64,000 nucleotides of DNA. It comes from a virus. The DNA lies in the IMG/VR virus record IMGVR_UViG_3300040960_001631, positions 55,998-119,997 of that record, one strand, 5' to 3'. The notes under the pieces were generated by a model, which was not told the origin of the DNA, did not search any database, and was given only the letters and a program-made list of their open reading frames with translations. Each line of letters begins with the position of its first letter. Within the stretch, counting starts at the first letter, position 1. Positions 48,882-57,402 of this stretch are shown one piece after another. The position numbers and the translations under genes were made by a program.

Positions 48882-51800
48882 ATGGCATTAGTATCACCAG
48901 GCGTAGAAGTCAATGTAATTGACGAATCATTCTACACACCAGGAGCGGCTGCTACAGTCCCTATTATATTTGTTGCAACAACTGCAAACAAAACAAAGGC
49001 ATCTGGTAGCGGAGTTGCTCAAGGCACTTTACCTGAGAATGCAGGTAAAGCATATTTAGTAACAAGTCAAAGAGAATTAGGAGACTTATTCGGAGACGCA
49101 GTATTTGAATCTGATAACAACGGAAACATGATTCACGCAGGCGAACTAAATGAATATGGTCTAAACACAGCATACTCACTTTTAGGTGTAACAAACAGAG
49201 CATATGTTGTTAGAGCAGATGTTAACTTATCTGAACTAACTGCAAGTTCAACTGCACCTGGAGGCGAACCAGCAGACGGTGCGTATTGGTTTGATACAGT
49301 TAATACTGCATTTGGTATTTTAGAATGGAACGGTGAATCTGCAACTACTACTAATGGACAGTCATTTAGTGCTACAACTATTAGAGTAATCACAGAAGCA
49401 ACTGATCTTAGCAACGATGTACCAAAAGCAGCAGTAGGATCTGTAGGCGAATATGCAATCGATGTAACATCAGACATGAATCGTTTGTTTTATAAAGCTT
49501 CAGGAAATGCTACAGGCGTAAGTGCAGGCGAATGGGTAGAAGTTGGTAGCGATAAGTGGGCAGCTAGTCATGCAACTGTAAAAGGTACCGTAAGAAATCC
49601 AACTCTTACAAATGGCGACGAAATGGTTATTAATGGTACAACTGTAACACTAGCAGGCACAACTATTTCAGCTCTAGCAGGAAATATTAACACAGCAGGT
49701 ATAACAGGTGTAAGTGCAGCAGCAGTAGACGGTGTTCTTGAAATTTATGGTGATTCTACAGCAGCTTCAGACGGTGTAACTGCCGACGGTTTAATTGTTA
49801 TTAATGGCGGACAAGGTTCTTTAACAGGGCTAGCTGGTTCAGATAACGGCGGTACAGGTATACAAAATGGCACATATAGTATTCCAAGATTAACTATTGC
49901 ACCTCACACAAGTGTTCCTGAATACAAAGCTGTAGATACAGTTCCTGCACCAACTGGTAGTTTGTGGATTAAAACAACTACACCAAATGGCGGCGCAAAC
50001 TGGAGAATTAAGCAGTATAGTGATGCAACTCAACTTTGGAACAATATTAGTGCTCCGATGTACACAAGCAACGAAGCAGCACTATTTAATCTAGACAAAG
50101 CCGGCGGTGGCGCAAATTTACTTGCAGGTGATTTGTATATCAAAGCAAATGTAGAAGAAGAAACTCCTACAATTGCAGATTTTAAAATTCATTATAGAGT
50201 TTCAAATGATGCTACTTCAATTGCATCAGCAAAAATTGAAACACAATTAGTTGCTGGTACTTATGATTTTGACATTGCTGAAACAACTGTAAATAGTGCA
50301 ACTAGAACAAACAAAACTATTAGCGTAACTATTGCAGGTGGCACTACTGCCGATGCAGACACAATTGCAGGTGCAATTAACGCAGCAGGATTTGCAAATG
50401 TAGTATCGTATGTAAATGCTTCAAACAAAGTAGTAATTGAACACAAAATTGGGGGTGATTTCCGTATTGCAGATACAGACGGATTGCTTACAACAATGGG
50501 CTTTTCACCATTACTAGCAGATGGTAGCAATTCAGCAACTGCAACTGCAAACTTATATGATAATGCTACAGGCGATTCAACACATGATTTTGTTGCATCA
50601 AACTGGAAGCCATTAACTTATAGTGCTTCTAATACAGAGCCACTAGCATTAACAACATCAGGACAGCGTTGGTATAATTCTACAGTAGACGAAGTTGATA
50701 TTATGATTAACAATGGAACTACATGGGTTGGATACCAAAATTACAATGACGATTATGCTGATACAGACCCAGCAGGTCCAATTGTAAGTGCATCACAGCC
50801 AACAGAACAATCAGATACTACTCCTTTAGTTGATGGAGATATTTGGATTTCAACAGCAGATCTTGAAAACTTTCCACTAGTATATCGTTATAACGGTACT
50901 ACTGAAGAGTTTGTATTGGTTGACAAAACAGATCAAACTACTGAAAACGGTATCTTATTTGCAGATGCACGTTGGAGTACAACAGGAGGTTCTACAGAAG
51001 GACCATACGAAGCAGGTGATATTGACGAGTTACTAGTAAATGATTACCTAGATCCAGATGCTCCAGATCCAGCACTATATCCAAAAGGTATGATGTTATG
51101 GAACACACGTAGAAGCGGATTTAATGTTAAGCGTTTTGAGCGTAATTACATTGATGTAGATGGATCAAACGGTCGTTATGAAGTCGACGATCCTAACAGT
51201 GCTGATCCAGATGATGTAATTGACCAGCCAATGGCAGATTACTATCCACATCGTTGGGTTACTGATTCAGGTAACAACGAAGATGGTTCAGGTACATTTG
51301 GACGTTTTGCACAGCGTAAATCAGTCATACAAGCTCTACAATCATTAGTAAATAGTAACCAAGACATACGTGACGAAGAATCACGTCAGTTTAACTTAAT
51401 TGCTTGCCCTGGTTATCCAGAACTAATTGGTGAAATGATCACTTTAAACTATGACAGACGCTTAACAGCATTTGTTGTAGGTGATACACCGGCTAGATTA
51501 ACACCAGACGCTACTTCATTAAATGAATGGGCATCGAATGTTAGAGGCGCACTTGAGGATAATGACATAGGTGCTGTATCAAAAGATGAATATCTAGGAA
51601 TGTATTATCCATGGGGATTCTCAAGTGATAACTTTGGTAACAATGTAGTTGTTCCACCAAGTCATATGGCACTGCGCACACTTGTACTAAATGACCAAGT
51701 TGCATTCCCCTGGTTTGCACCAGCAGGAACACGACGCGGCGGAGTTACAAATGCTACAAGCTCTGGTTATGTAAATAATGAAGGAGAATTTGTAGGTATA

Positions 51801-52244
51801 GCTCTAAACACAGGACAGCGCGATACACTATATACAAATCAAATTAACCCAATCACATTTATAAGTGGTGCAGGATTAGTTGTATTTGGACAAAAAACTC
51901 GTGCAAGAAATGCTTCTGCACTAGATAGAGTAAACGTAGCACGTTTAGTTGTTTACTTACGTGGACAATTAGAACTACTAGCAAGACCATACTTGTTTGA
52001 ACCAAATGATAAGATCACACGTGATCAGATTAAATCAGCTGCTGATCAGCTGTTAATTGAATTAGTAGGCCTTAGAGCATTGTATGACTTCTTAGTTGTA
52101 TGTGACGAGTCAAACAATACTCCTGCTAGAATTGACAGGAATGAGTTATACTTAGACATTGCAATTGAGCCAGTCAAAGCAATTGAATTTATTTACATTC
52201 CATTAAGACTTAAGAATACAGGAGAAATTGCAGCTCTAGGATAA
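48882..52244 (+). CDS. Tail sheath protein (T4 gp18-like), enlarged
   Basis: 1,120 aa, against 659 in T4. The N-terminus MALVSPGVEVNVIDESFY matches gp18 (SPGIE motif). The C-terminal core has VFGQKTRARNASALDRVNVARL, LARPYLFEPNDKITR, LGLRALYDFLVVCDESNNTP-type strand (actual VGLRALYDFLVVCDESNNTP) and ARIDRNELYLDIAIEPVKAIEF. This aligns with T4 VVCDTTNNTPSVIDRNE and IQPARSINYI. About 450 residues inserted in the middle (roughly 130-700) are Ala/Thr/Gly-rich beta structure exposed on the sheath surface, including flagellin-hook-like and EIYG-type strands. It forms the contractile sheath. Late promoter upstream; followed by a GC-rich hairpin and the tube gene. Confidence 0.93.
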   Translation: MALVSPGVEVNVIDESFYTPGAAATVPIIFVATTANKTKASGSGVAQGTLPENAGKAYLVTSQRELGDLFGDAVFESDNNGNMIHAGELNEYGLNTAYSLLGVTNRAYVVRADVNLSELTASSTAPGGEPADGAYWFDTVNTAFGILEWNGESATTTNGQSFSATTIRVITEATDLSNDVPKAAVGSVGEYAIDVTSDMNRLFYKASGNATGVSAGEWVEVGSDKWAASHATVKGTVRNPTLTNGDEMVINGTTVTLAGTTISALAGNINTAGITGVSAAAVDGVLEIYGDSTAASDGVTADGLIVINGGQGSLTGLAGSDNGGTGIQNGTYSIPRLTIAPHTSVPEYKAVDTVPAPTGSLWIKTTTPNGGANWRIKQYSDATQLWNNISAPMYTSNEAALFNLDKAGGGANLLAGDLYIKANVEEETPTIADFKIHYRVSNDATSIASAKIETQLVAGTYDFDIAETTVNSATRTNKTISVTIAGGTTADADTIAGAINAAGFANVVSYVNASNKVVIEHKIGGDFRIADTDGLLTTMGFSPLLADGSNSATATANLYDNATGDSTHDFVASNWKPLTYSASNTEPLALTTSGQRWYNSTVDEVDIMINNGTTWVGYQNYNDDYADTDPAGPIVSASQPTEQSDTTPLVDGDIWISTADLENFPLVYRYNGTTEEFVLVDKTDQTTENGILFADARWSTTGGSTEGPYEAGDIDELLVNDYLDPDAPDPALYPKGMMLWNTRRSGFNVKRFERNYIDVDGSNGRYEVDDPNSADPDDVIDQPMADYYPHRWVTDSGNNEDGSGTFGRFAQRKSVIQALQSLVNSNQDIRDEESRQFNLIACPGYPELIGEMITLNYDRRLTAFVVGDTPARLTPDATSLNEWASNVRGALEDNDIGAVSKDEYLGMYYPWGFSSDNFGNNVVVPPSHMALRTLVLNDQVAFPWFAPAGTRRGGVTNATSSGYVNNEGEFVGIALNTGQRDTLYTNQINPITFISGAGLVVFGQKTRARNASALDRVNVARLVVYLRGQLELLARPYLFEPNDKITRDQIKSAADQLLIELVGLRALYDFLVVCDESNNTPARIDRNELYLDIAIEPVKAIEFIYIPLRLKNTGEIAALG

Positions 52245-52258
52245 TATGCGTACTTTAT

Positions 52259-52295
52259 GGGTGGGGAATTAACCCCACCCTAATATGCATAAATA
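52259..52295 (+). promoter_or_regulatory. GC-rich intercistronic hairpin and late promoter of gp19
   Basis: GGGTGGGG (52259-52266) pairs with CCCCACCC (52273-52280) around AATTAA, with no T tract. GCATAAATA (52287-52295) follows, then AACAGGAG before the ATG at 52317. The hairpin could attenuate or stabilise the sheath mRNA end. Confidence 0.65.
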
Positions 52296-52316
52296 CTACT
52301 GTAACAGGAGACAAGA

Positions 52317-52964
52317 ATGCCAATTACAACATTAACAAATATTTCAATACCAACAGAAGACGGCGGCGGCAGCAACAGTTCTTTGCTAATGCCAAAACTA
52401 CAATATCGTTTTAGAGTTTTATTTGAAAACTTTGGAACAACAGGCGGTCCAGATGGTATTCGTGAAATTACAAGACAGGTAGTAGATGTAACTCGTCCAA
52501 ACCTTTCTTTTGAACAAATGACAATCGATGCTTACAACAGTAAAACATATCTTGCAGGTAAGCACACATGGGAACCAATTACACTTACATTGCGTGAAGA
52601 TGCTAATAACAATGTGCAAAAAATCATTGGTCAACAGCTTCAAAGACAGTTTGATTTCTTTGAACAATCTAGTGCAGTATCAGGCGGTACATATAAATTT
52701 ATTACTAAGATTGAAATTTTAGACGGTGGCAATGGTGCTAATGGTTCGTCAATTATTGATAGATTCCAACTAGTAGGTTGCTACATTGAATCAGCCAACT
52801 ACAACACACTAGCATATGCTACAAGTGATGCAGTAACTACATCATTAACTATACGCTATGACAACGCTATACAGTTTGGTAGTGAAGAACAGTTTAGTGG
52901 TGTTGGCGAAGCAGTTACAAGAGCTGCTCAAGATGCTATTGGTGGTACACAAGTTACTGGCTAA
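52317..52964 (+). CDS. Tail tube protein (T4 gp19-like)
   Basis: 215 aa. LMPKLQYRFRVLFENFG, ITRQVVDVTRPNLSFEQMTI, KHTWEPITLTLREDANNNV, IGQQLQRQFDFFEQSS, KFITKIEILDGGNGAN and FQLVGCYIESANYNTLAYAT match the two-sheet gp19 tube fold: paired N- and C-terminal strand blocks and the conserved W-P-I-x-L-x-L/F-D strand. Length is slightly above T4 gp19 (163 aa). The protein polymerises into the rigid inner tube inside the sheath. Late promoter upstream and an intrinsic terminator downstream. Confidence 0.9.
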   Translation: MPITTLTNISIPTEDGGGSNSSLLMPKLQYRFRVLFENFGTTGGPDGIREITRQVVDVTRPNLSFEQMTIDAYNSKTYLAGKHTWEPITLTLREDANNNVQKIIGQQLQRQFDFFEQSSAVSGGTYKFITKIEILDGGNGANGSSIIDRFQLVGCYIESANYNTLAYATSDAVTTSLTIRYDNAIQFGSEEQFSGVGEAVTRAAQDAIGGTQVTG

Positions 52965-52992
52965 TTAAACTAGTAATTGGGTATCTTGTATT

Positions 52993-53023
52993 AAAGCAGG
53001 GATCATACGATTCCTGCTTTTTT
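52993..53023 (+). terminator. Intrinsic terminator after gp19
   Basis: A 12-bp stem AAAGCAGGGATC (52993-53004) / GATTCCTGCTTT (53009-53020) with one G-U pair and a 4-nt loop is followed by a T tract. Confidence 0.88.
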
Positions 53024-53047
53024 ATTATCTACGTGGTTTATAACTTA

Positions 53048-53056
53048 GGATAAATA
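53048..53056 (+). promoter_or_regulatory. Late promoter adjacent to the tube-initiator start
   Basis: GGATAAATA ends 5 nt before the ATG at 53062. There is no ribosome site, and the expected +1 coincides with the start codon, so the mRNA is predicted leaderless. Confidence 0.6.
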
Positions 53057-53061
53057 TTAAT

Positions 53062-54291
53062 ATGGCATGGTGGAATAGTTTAATAAAATCTCGTCAAGTA
53101 AACACGCATTTGCGTGATGCAAGGCATGCGCACAATTTGTTCACGCAATATGGACATTTGTTTTCTCCAAAAACTAAATTTTTATATCATGTAGTGTTTG
53201 AAACTACAGATGATGTTGCATTTTACTCAAATACAGAAACTTTTAAAAAACAAATAGGTGTGTTAGTTAAACGTGCAGACTTACCAGGGTTTAAAGCAAG
53301 TATAGAAAACAAACAACAATATAATCGTAAAAAAAATATGCAAACAAGAGTAGATTACGATGATGTACGTATTTCTTTTCATGATGACAATTTAGGTGCA
53401 ACAAGAGCTATGCTTGAAGAATACTATAGATATTACTATCAAGACGGAAATCACTCTAGATCTACTAGTACAACTACAACTGATGGAAGTTTTAATCCTA
53501 GAGACAAATATTCTAATAGAACTCCTAACTATGGTTTGAATAATTTTTATAAGCAGCCGTTTTTTAAATCAATAACAATATATCAATTAAGTTTACAAAA
53601 TTGGTTTAGCTATACATTAATAAATCCTTTACTAAGTAGTTGGGATCACGGAGATGTTGATTCTTCTGATGGTTCGGGTATGAATGAAAACACTATTATG
53701 TTAGCTTACGAAGGTGTTTTGTATGACAACGGAATAATAGGCGAAAACGGCGAACCTACAAACTTTACTAATCCAGAAACTGGTTATGATAATACATTTA
53801 GTCCTTTAGATTCTGAAATTAAACCTAACGAAAACTTTATTATACCTATTTTAAATACTATTACTGATAGCCTATTCGGATTTGAATTACCTATTGTTAG
53901 TAATAATCAAACAGCAAGGACCACGTCACTAACGTCTTCACAACTACAAGGAACAAATCAGTTTCCGAGATCTAGCTCAGTTATACCTGGATATTTTTTA
54001 CCAGTTAGAGATCAACTTAATACAGAAAGACCGGATGTATTTTTAAAAGCATCTAGGGCTAAAGGAGATCCAGAGACTACGTTACAAAGATTAAAATCTG
54101 ATCCCCTGGCATTTAATAGCTTTCTTGCAAAAGTGTTAAACACTGGTTACTTTGAAGGTTTAGATTTTCAAACCTATAATTTATTATCTGCAGATCAAAA
54201 AAGTATTGTTTTATCAAACTTAGATAATGCAATAGTAGGAGGAGATTTTAAATTGTTTAGTTTTATGAAAGCAGCACTAGAGGAATTATAA
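53062..54291 (+). CDS. Tube-fold baseplate protein (gp54/gp48-like)
   Basis: 409 aa. KTKFLYHVVFETTD, LVKRADLPGFKASIE, QTRVDYDDVRISFHDDNLGATRAMLEEYYRYYYQDG (shown as RVDYDDVRISFHDDN and MLEEYYRYYYQDG), FFKSITIYQLSLQNWFSYTLINPL and NTIMLAYEGVLYDNG repeat the two-strand-pair plan of tail tube proteins, with the typical D-D-V-R-I-x-F-x-D strand. It is longer than gp19 and located after it, which fits a tube initiator or cap such as T4 gp54 or gp48; the two cannot be separated by eye. The C-terminal 150 residues are helical and of unknown role. Predicted leaderless. Confidence 0.62.
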   Translation: MAWWNSLIKSRQVNTHLRDARHAHNLFTQYGHLFSPKTKFLYHVVFETTDDVAFYSNTETFKKQIGVLVKRADLPGFKASIENKQQYNRKKNMQTRVDYDDVRISFHDDNLGATRAMLEEYYRYYYQDGNHSRSTSTTTTDGSFNPRDKYSNRTPNYGLNNFYKQPFFKSITIYQLSLQNWFSYTLINPLLSSWDHGDVDSSDGSGMNENTIMLAYEGVLYDNGIIGENGEPTNFTNPETGYDNTFSPLDSEIKPNENFIIPILNTITDSLFGFELPIVSNNQTARTTSLTSSQLQGTNQFPRSSSVIPGYFLPVRDQLNTERPDVFLKASRAKGDPETTLQRLKSDPLAFNSFLAKVLNTGYFEGLDFQTYNLLSADQKSIVLSNLDNAIVGGDFKLFSFMKAALEEL

Positions 54292-54653
54292 TGATAAGAT
54301 CAAATAATCCAGAACAATTTACATTTGACGAAACACAAATTATTTTTAATAATTATTTCAAAGAAGAAATTACATATAATGCAAATGAAGTTAATGCAGT
54401 AATTGGTTATTTTTTAAAAAGAGGATTTGAAAAAATTGCTGCTATTAATACTGCTGCAATTTTTTTACAACAAGCTCAGATAGATAAAGTACCTGCCTTT
54501 GTGCTTATTGACACTTTAAAAGGTTTAAATGCTGTCGAGTTAAACAGTGTTATTTCTCAAATATTAAATTTGTATCGAGCAAAAACATCGTCACTAGGAT
54601 TTACAACATCTAGTGAAACAAGACTCTTTGATGAAAGAAATATCATATACTAA
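54291..54653 (+). CDS. Small helical protein of unknown function
   Basis: 120 aa, starting in the ATGA-type overlap at 54291 with GAGGAATTAT upstream. It is predicted mostly helical, with amphipathic segments (NEVNAVIGYFLKRGFEKIAAINTAAIFLQQ shown in part as NEVNAVIGYFLKRGFE; IDTLKGLNAVELNSVISQIL). No cysteine and no known motif is seen. It is tightly coupled between a tube-fold protein and the gp4-like nuclease, so a virion assembly role is likely. I recognise no T4 counterpart. Confidence 0.55.
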   Translation: MIRSNNPEQFTFDETQIIFNNYFKEEITYNANEVNAVIGYFLKRGFEKIAAINTAAIFLQQAQIDKVPAFVLIDTLKGLNAVELNSVISQILNLYRAKTSSLGFTTSSETRLFDERNIIY

Positions 54654-55090
54654 TGGCTCATTTTGCTCAAGGAAAATACAATCTCAAAAACCCAGACAAG
54701 TATGTAGGAACTAAAACACCTACATATCGTTCAGGCTGGGAATTTACCTTTATGAAATTTTGTGACGAGCACCCTAGTGTAAGCCAGTGGGCAAGTGAAG
54801 CAATACGCATACCATATCGTAATCCTTTGACAGGCAAACAAACTGTTTATGTGCCTGACTTTTTTATAGTTTATGCAGATAAGGGCGGTAAACAGCGGGT
54901 AGAATTAATTGAAGTCAAACCCAGCAGTCAAGCACTTAAAGAAAAAGTGGGACGTAGTAGATCAAACCAAGCACACTATGTTGTAAATCAAGCCAAATGG
55001 GAAAGTGCAAGAAAATGGTGTAAACAAAAAGGAATATATTTCCGTATAGTTACTGAACAAGATATTTTTCATAACGGACGCAGGAAATGA
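54653..55090 (+). CDS. Head completion nuclease (T4 gp4-like)
   Basis: 145 aa, overlapping the upstream stop. The pattern GKYNLKNPDKYVGTKTPTYRS, WEFTFMKFCDEHPSVSQWASE, IPYRNPLTGKQTVYVPDFFI, LIEVKPSSQ and YFRIVTEQDIF is that of T4 gp4 (gp50/65), a restriction-endonuclease-fold head completion protein. PDFF...EVK provides the PD-(D/E)xK active site. It binds or trims DNA ends at the portal before tail joining. It is followed by an overlapping sulfotransferase gene. Confidence 0.88.
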   Translation: MAHFAQGKYNLKNPDKYVGTKTPTYRSGWEFTFMKFCDEHPSVSQWASEAIRIPYRNPLTGKQTVYVPDFFIVYADKGGKQRVELIEVKPSSQALKEKVGRSRSNQAHYVVNQAKWESARKWCKQKGIYFRIVTEQDIFHNGRRK

Positions 55091-55650
55091 AGGTTGCGCA
55101 TGTACACATACCTAAAACAGCAGGCGGAAGTGTAAATCAATGGTTCAAAAAATATACACCAGACTCTCTTGTATTTGGCACACATAAAACAATAGATGAA
55201 TGTACAAAAGAATTTGATTTTAGTTTTTGTATAGTAAGAAATACATACCATAGACTAATTAGTTCTTATGAATTTGCAAAATCAGTTTCTTTAGAAAAAT
55301 ATAAAAAAAGACTAAACAAAGGAAATGCACAAGATGCAATATCATCTTTAGAAATGATGGAACATATCGACAAAGGCATTCTTCCTTGGTTAAAATATAA
55401 TATTGACAGAGATGCTAATACATTTTGGCCGTTAGATAGGTGGACTAAAGATGTGGACATCGTTTTACACCAAGAAAATTTAACAGAAGACTTTCAGCAA
55501 ATACAAGAAAAATTAAATTGTTTTGAGCCTCTTGAAAAAACACATCACGTTTTACAATACAACAAAAACCAATATCTTACAAAAGAATATATAAATTTTG
55601 TCTATAAATATTTTTATAAAGAAATAGACAAATACAATTATAAGGTATAG
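55087..55650 (+). CDS. Sulfotransferase-family protein, tandem copy 1
   Basis: 187 aa, overlapping the gp4-like stop by 4 nt (ATGA). The 5'-phosphosulfate loop is VHIPKTAGGSVNQWF (residues 6-20). The 3'-phosphate motif is CIVRNTYHRLISSYEF (48-63; Arg51, Ser59-Ser60). This matches Sulfotransfer_2-type enzymes (HS2ST/carbohydrate), which move sulfate from PAPS to a sugar hydroxyl. The usual acceptor-side loops are shortened. A second, related gene follows immediately. Embedding between head-completion and small terminase genes is unusual. The substrate is unknown; host surface glycan or phage glycoprotein is possible. Confidence 0.8.
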   Translation: MKVAHVHIPKTAGGSVNQWFKKYTPDSLVFGTHKTIDECTKEFDFSFCIVRNTYHRLISSYEFAKSVSLEKYKKRLNKGNAQDAISSLEMMEHIDKGILPWLKYNIDRDANTFWPLDRWTKDVDIVLHQENLTEDFQQIQEKLNCFEPLEKTHHVLQYNKNQYLTKEYINFVYKYFYKEIDKYNYKV

Positions 55651-55652
55651 AT

Positions 55653-56285
55653 ATGGCCACAATAGTTACAGAACCATTTCGTAGTACATTTATTCATATT
55701 CCTAAAACAGGCGGAAATAGTATTACAAATTGGCTCAAACAAAATACTAAATCTCAAATAACTAAGAGGCGTCAACACGCAACTGTACAAGAAGTGTGTC
55801 AAGGAAATCATTCTTTAGGTCCTATGAATCGAGAAAACTTAGGACTTACTTGGTGTGTAGTAAGAAATCCTTGGGATTATTGTGCAAGCTGGTATAGTTT
55901 TAAAATTATGTTGTGTAAGTTTTATATTGACCAAATACACAAGCACCCTAATATGACAAATAACAGAAAACAAAAATGGAATTTAGAAATACAACAAAAT
56001 AAATTAAACAGATTAGAAAATGGATTTGTGCCGTGGTTAAAACAGACCGGAGTTAGTCCTATGTACAGTTGGGCAAAGGATTGTGATAAAATACTAAAAC
56101 TAGAAAACATAGTAGAAGATTTTAAATTTATACAAAATAAAATGAACTGTTGGGATTCGTTAGGACATGATAATAAAACTCTAGACAGAAAAAAATATCA
56201 AGATTATTATACAACTCAAGAAGCTATAGATATGGTTGCAACAAAGTTTAAAGTTGACATTGAAACTTACAACTATGATTTTTGA
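55653..56285 (+). CDS. Sulfotransferase-family protein, tandem copy 2
   Basis: 210 aa, starting 3 nt after copy 1 with AAGGTATAGAT. PAPS-binding FIHIPKTGGNSITNW (residues 13-27) and CVVRNPWDYCASWYSF (68-83) are closer to the canonical RNP-x-D/W...S pattern than copy 1. Both proteins share the order PSB loop, His/Thr-rich linker, VRN motif, PWLK, WAKD/WTKD, LENxxEDFxxIQxKxNC and C-terminal YNY. This points to a tandem duplication followed by divergence. Two enzymes may modify two positions or act as a heteromer. A late motif begins at its stop codon for the terminase gene. Confidence 0.82.
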   Translation: MATIVTEPFRSTFIHIPKTGGNSITNWLKQNTKSQITKRRQHATVQEVCQGNHSLGPMNRENLGLTWCVVRNPWDYCASWYSFKIMLCKFYIDQIHKHPNMTNNRKQKWNLEIQQNKLNRLENGFVPWLKQTGVSPMYSWAKDCDKILKLENIVEDFKFIQNKMNCWDSLGHDNKTLDRKKYQDYYTTQEAIDMVATKFKVDIETYNYDF

Positions 56286-56291
56286 TAAATA
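56284..56291 (+). promoter_or_regulatory. Late promoter of the small terminase gene
   Basis: GATAAATA overlaps the end of the second sulfotransferase gene. The ATG of the next gene lies 26 nt downstream with GGAAG as ribosome site. Confidence 0.6.
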
Positions 56292-56316
56292 ATAGTAGCA
56301 TATAATGGAAGCTATA

Positions 56317-56814
56317 ATGACTAAAAAACTAGAAGATCTATTAAACTTGCCTGATTCAAAAGAAATTATAGAACAAGCAGAAGCACAAGAAGAACAACAG
56401 TCCAAACACGAAATAGAAAGAGAACAAACATTTCGCGACATAGCTGACTTTGATAAAATTAGTGCTGCACTGCCTGCGGTCAAAGGCTTAGGGGATATGG
56501 CCGATAAAGAATTGAACGAAGTTGCAGACAAGGCTATGCAAGCTTATGAAGACCTAATGGATCTTGGCATGAATGTTGAAAGTCGTTATAGTGGTAGAGT
56601 TTTTGAAGTTGCCGGTGGCATGTTAAAAACTAGTCTAGATGCTAAAACTGCTAAACTAGATAAAAAAATTAAAATGATAGAACTTCAGTTAAAGAAAGAA
56701 AAGTTAGATAAAGAGTCACCCAACGACGATGGTATTATAAACGGCGAAGGGTATGTAGTAACAGATAGAAATAGTCTACTTGAGCGTCTAAAAGGGTTAG
56801 ATAAAGATAAATAA
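56317..56814 (+). CDS. Small terminase subunit (T4 gp16-like)
   Basis: 165 aa from the ATG at 56317, which has GGAAG 5 nt upstream; the ATG at 56305 lacks a ribosome site. MTKKLEDLLNLP, followed by a helix-rich centre (DKISAALPAVKGLGDMADKEL) and the long amphipathic helix VESRYSGRVFEVAGGMLKTSLD...KIKMIELQLKKEK, matches the gp16 plan. In gp16 a central oligomerising coiled coil precedes the DNA-recognition region (T4: [25 protein letters not shown]-like). gp16 recognises phage DNA and stimulates gp17. It is separated from terL by four genes, unlike T4. Confidence 0.7.
   Translation: MTKKLEDLLNLPDSKEIIEQAEAQEEQQSKHEIEREQTFRDIADFDKISAALPAVKGLGDMADKELNEVADKAMQAYEDLMDLGMNVESRYSGRVFEVAGGMLKTSLDAKTAKLDKKIKMIELQLKKEKLDKESPNDDGIINGEGYVVTDRNSLLERLKGLDKDK
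56806..56813 (+). promoter_or_regulatory. Late promoter before the CTS-like protein gene
   Basis: GATAAATA overlaps the terminase stop codon. The next ATG (56841) has AGGA at 56827-56830. Confidence 0.55.
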
Positions 56815-56840
56815 TACATATAGAATAGGATCAATGCGCA

Positions 56841-57398
56841 ATGAGATCATTTAAAGAAATACTTACAGAATCAAAAAAAACCTATGAATTTAAAATAGGA
56901 ATTGCAGGCGAACTAGAAGAAGGAATGACAGATCATTTAGAAACGTCTCTTAAAAAGTTTGGTTTGTCAAATATGACTTCAGGTAAAAAAACACCTATCC
57001 AAGAACGTCCGTTAGATTTTCCACAGTTACAAAATATGGAAGTAACATACTTTGAAGCAACGGTAGAATACCCAACAACTGTACAAGTACTACAAGAATA
57101 TTTAGGTAAGTGTTGTGGTATAGATCAAAGTCATATAATTGTGCGCAACATGAATGATCCTAGAGAAGAATATCAAGAAACTAAAGACGATGCTCCTTAT
57201 GAAACTATGTTAACTAAAGAAGACATGGGCGGCGAAAGCGCACAAGAGTCAGTAGGTGGAAATCGTGTAATGGACTTGTTAAAAGAATTAGAAACTGCTC
57301 GTAAAGAACGTGATCACGACGGCGCAGCCGGAGCACCGCAAGGTGAATCTGCTGACATAGGCGATGCAGAAAACAGCAAAGCGGTCGTAGGAGGCTAA
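56841..57398 (+). CDS. Probable internal head protein with capsid-targeting-like N-terminus
   Basis: 185 aa. The N-terminal MRSFKEILTE resembles the T4 capsid-targeting sequence MKTYQEFIAE of internal proteins, whose Glu is the gp21 protease cleavage site. The body has a beta-alpha domain (EVTYFEATVEYPTTVQVLQEYLG, IIVRNMNDPREEY) and an acidic, flexible C-terminus (QESVGGNRVMDLLKELE, EGADIGD-type). This would suit a protein packaged with DNA or a prohead core protein. An ejection or host-takeover role is inferred only by analogy to T4 internal proteins. It is followed by a glycine-zipper protein at 4 nt. Confidence 0.6.
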   Translation: MRSFKEILTESKKTYEFKIGIAGELEEGMTDHLETSLKKFGLSNMTSGKKTPIQERPLDFPQLQNMEVTYFEATVEYPTTVQVLQEYLGKCCGIDQSHIIVRNMNDPREEYQETKDDAPYETMLTKEDMGGESAQESVGGNRVMDLLKELETARKERDHDGAAGAPQGESADIGDAENSKAVVGG

Positions 57399-57402
57399 TA
57401 CC

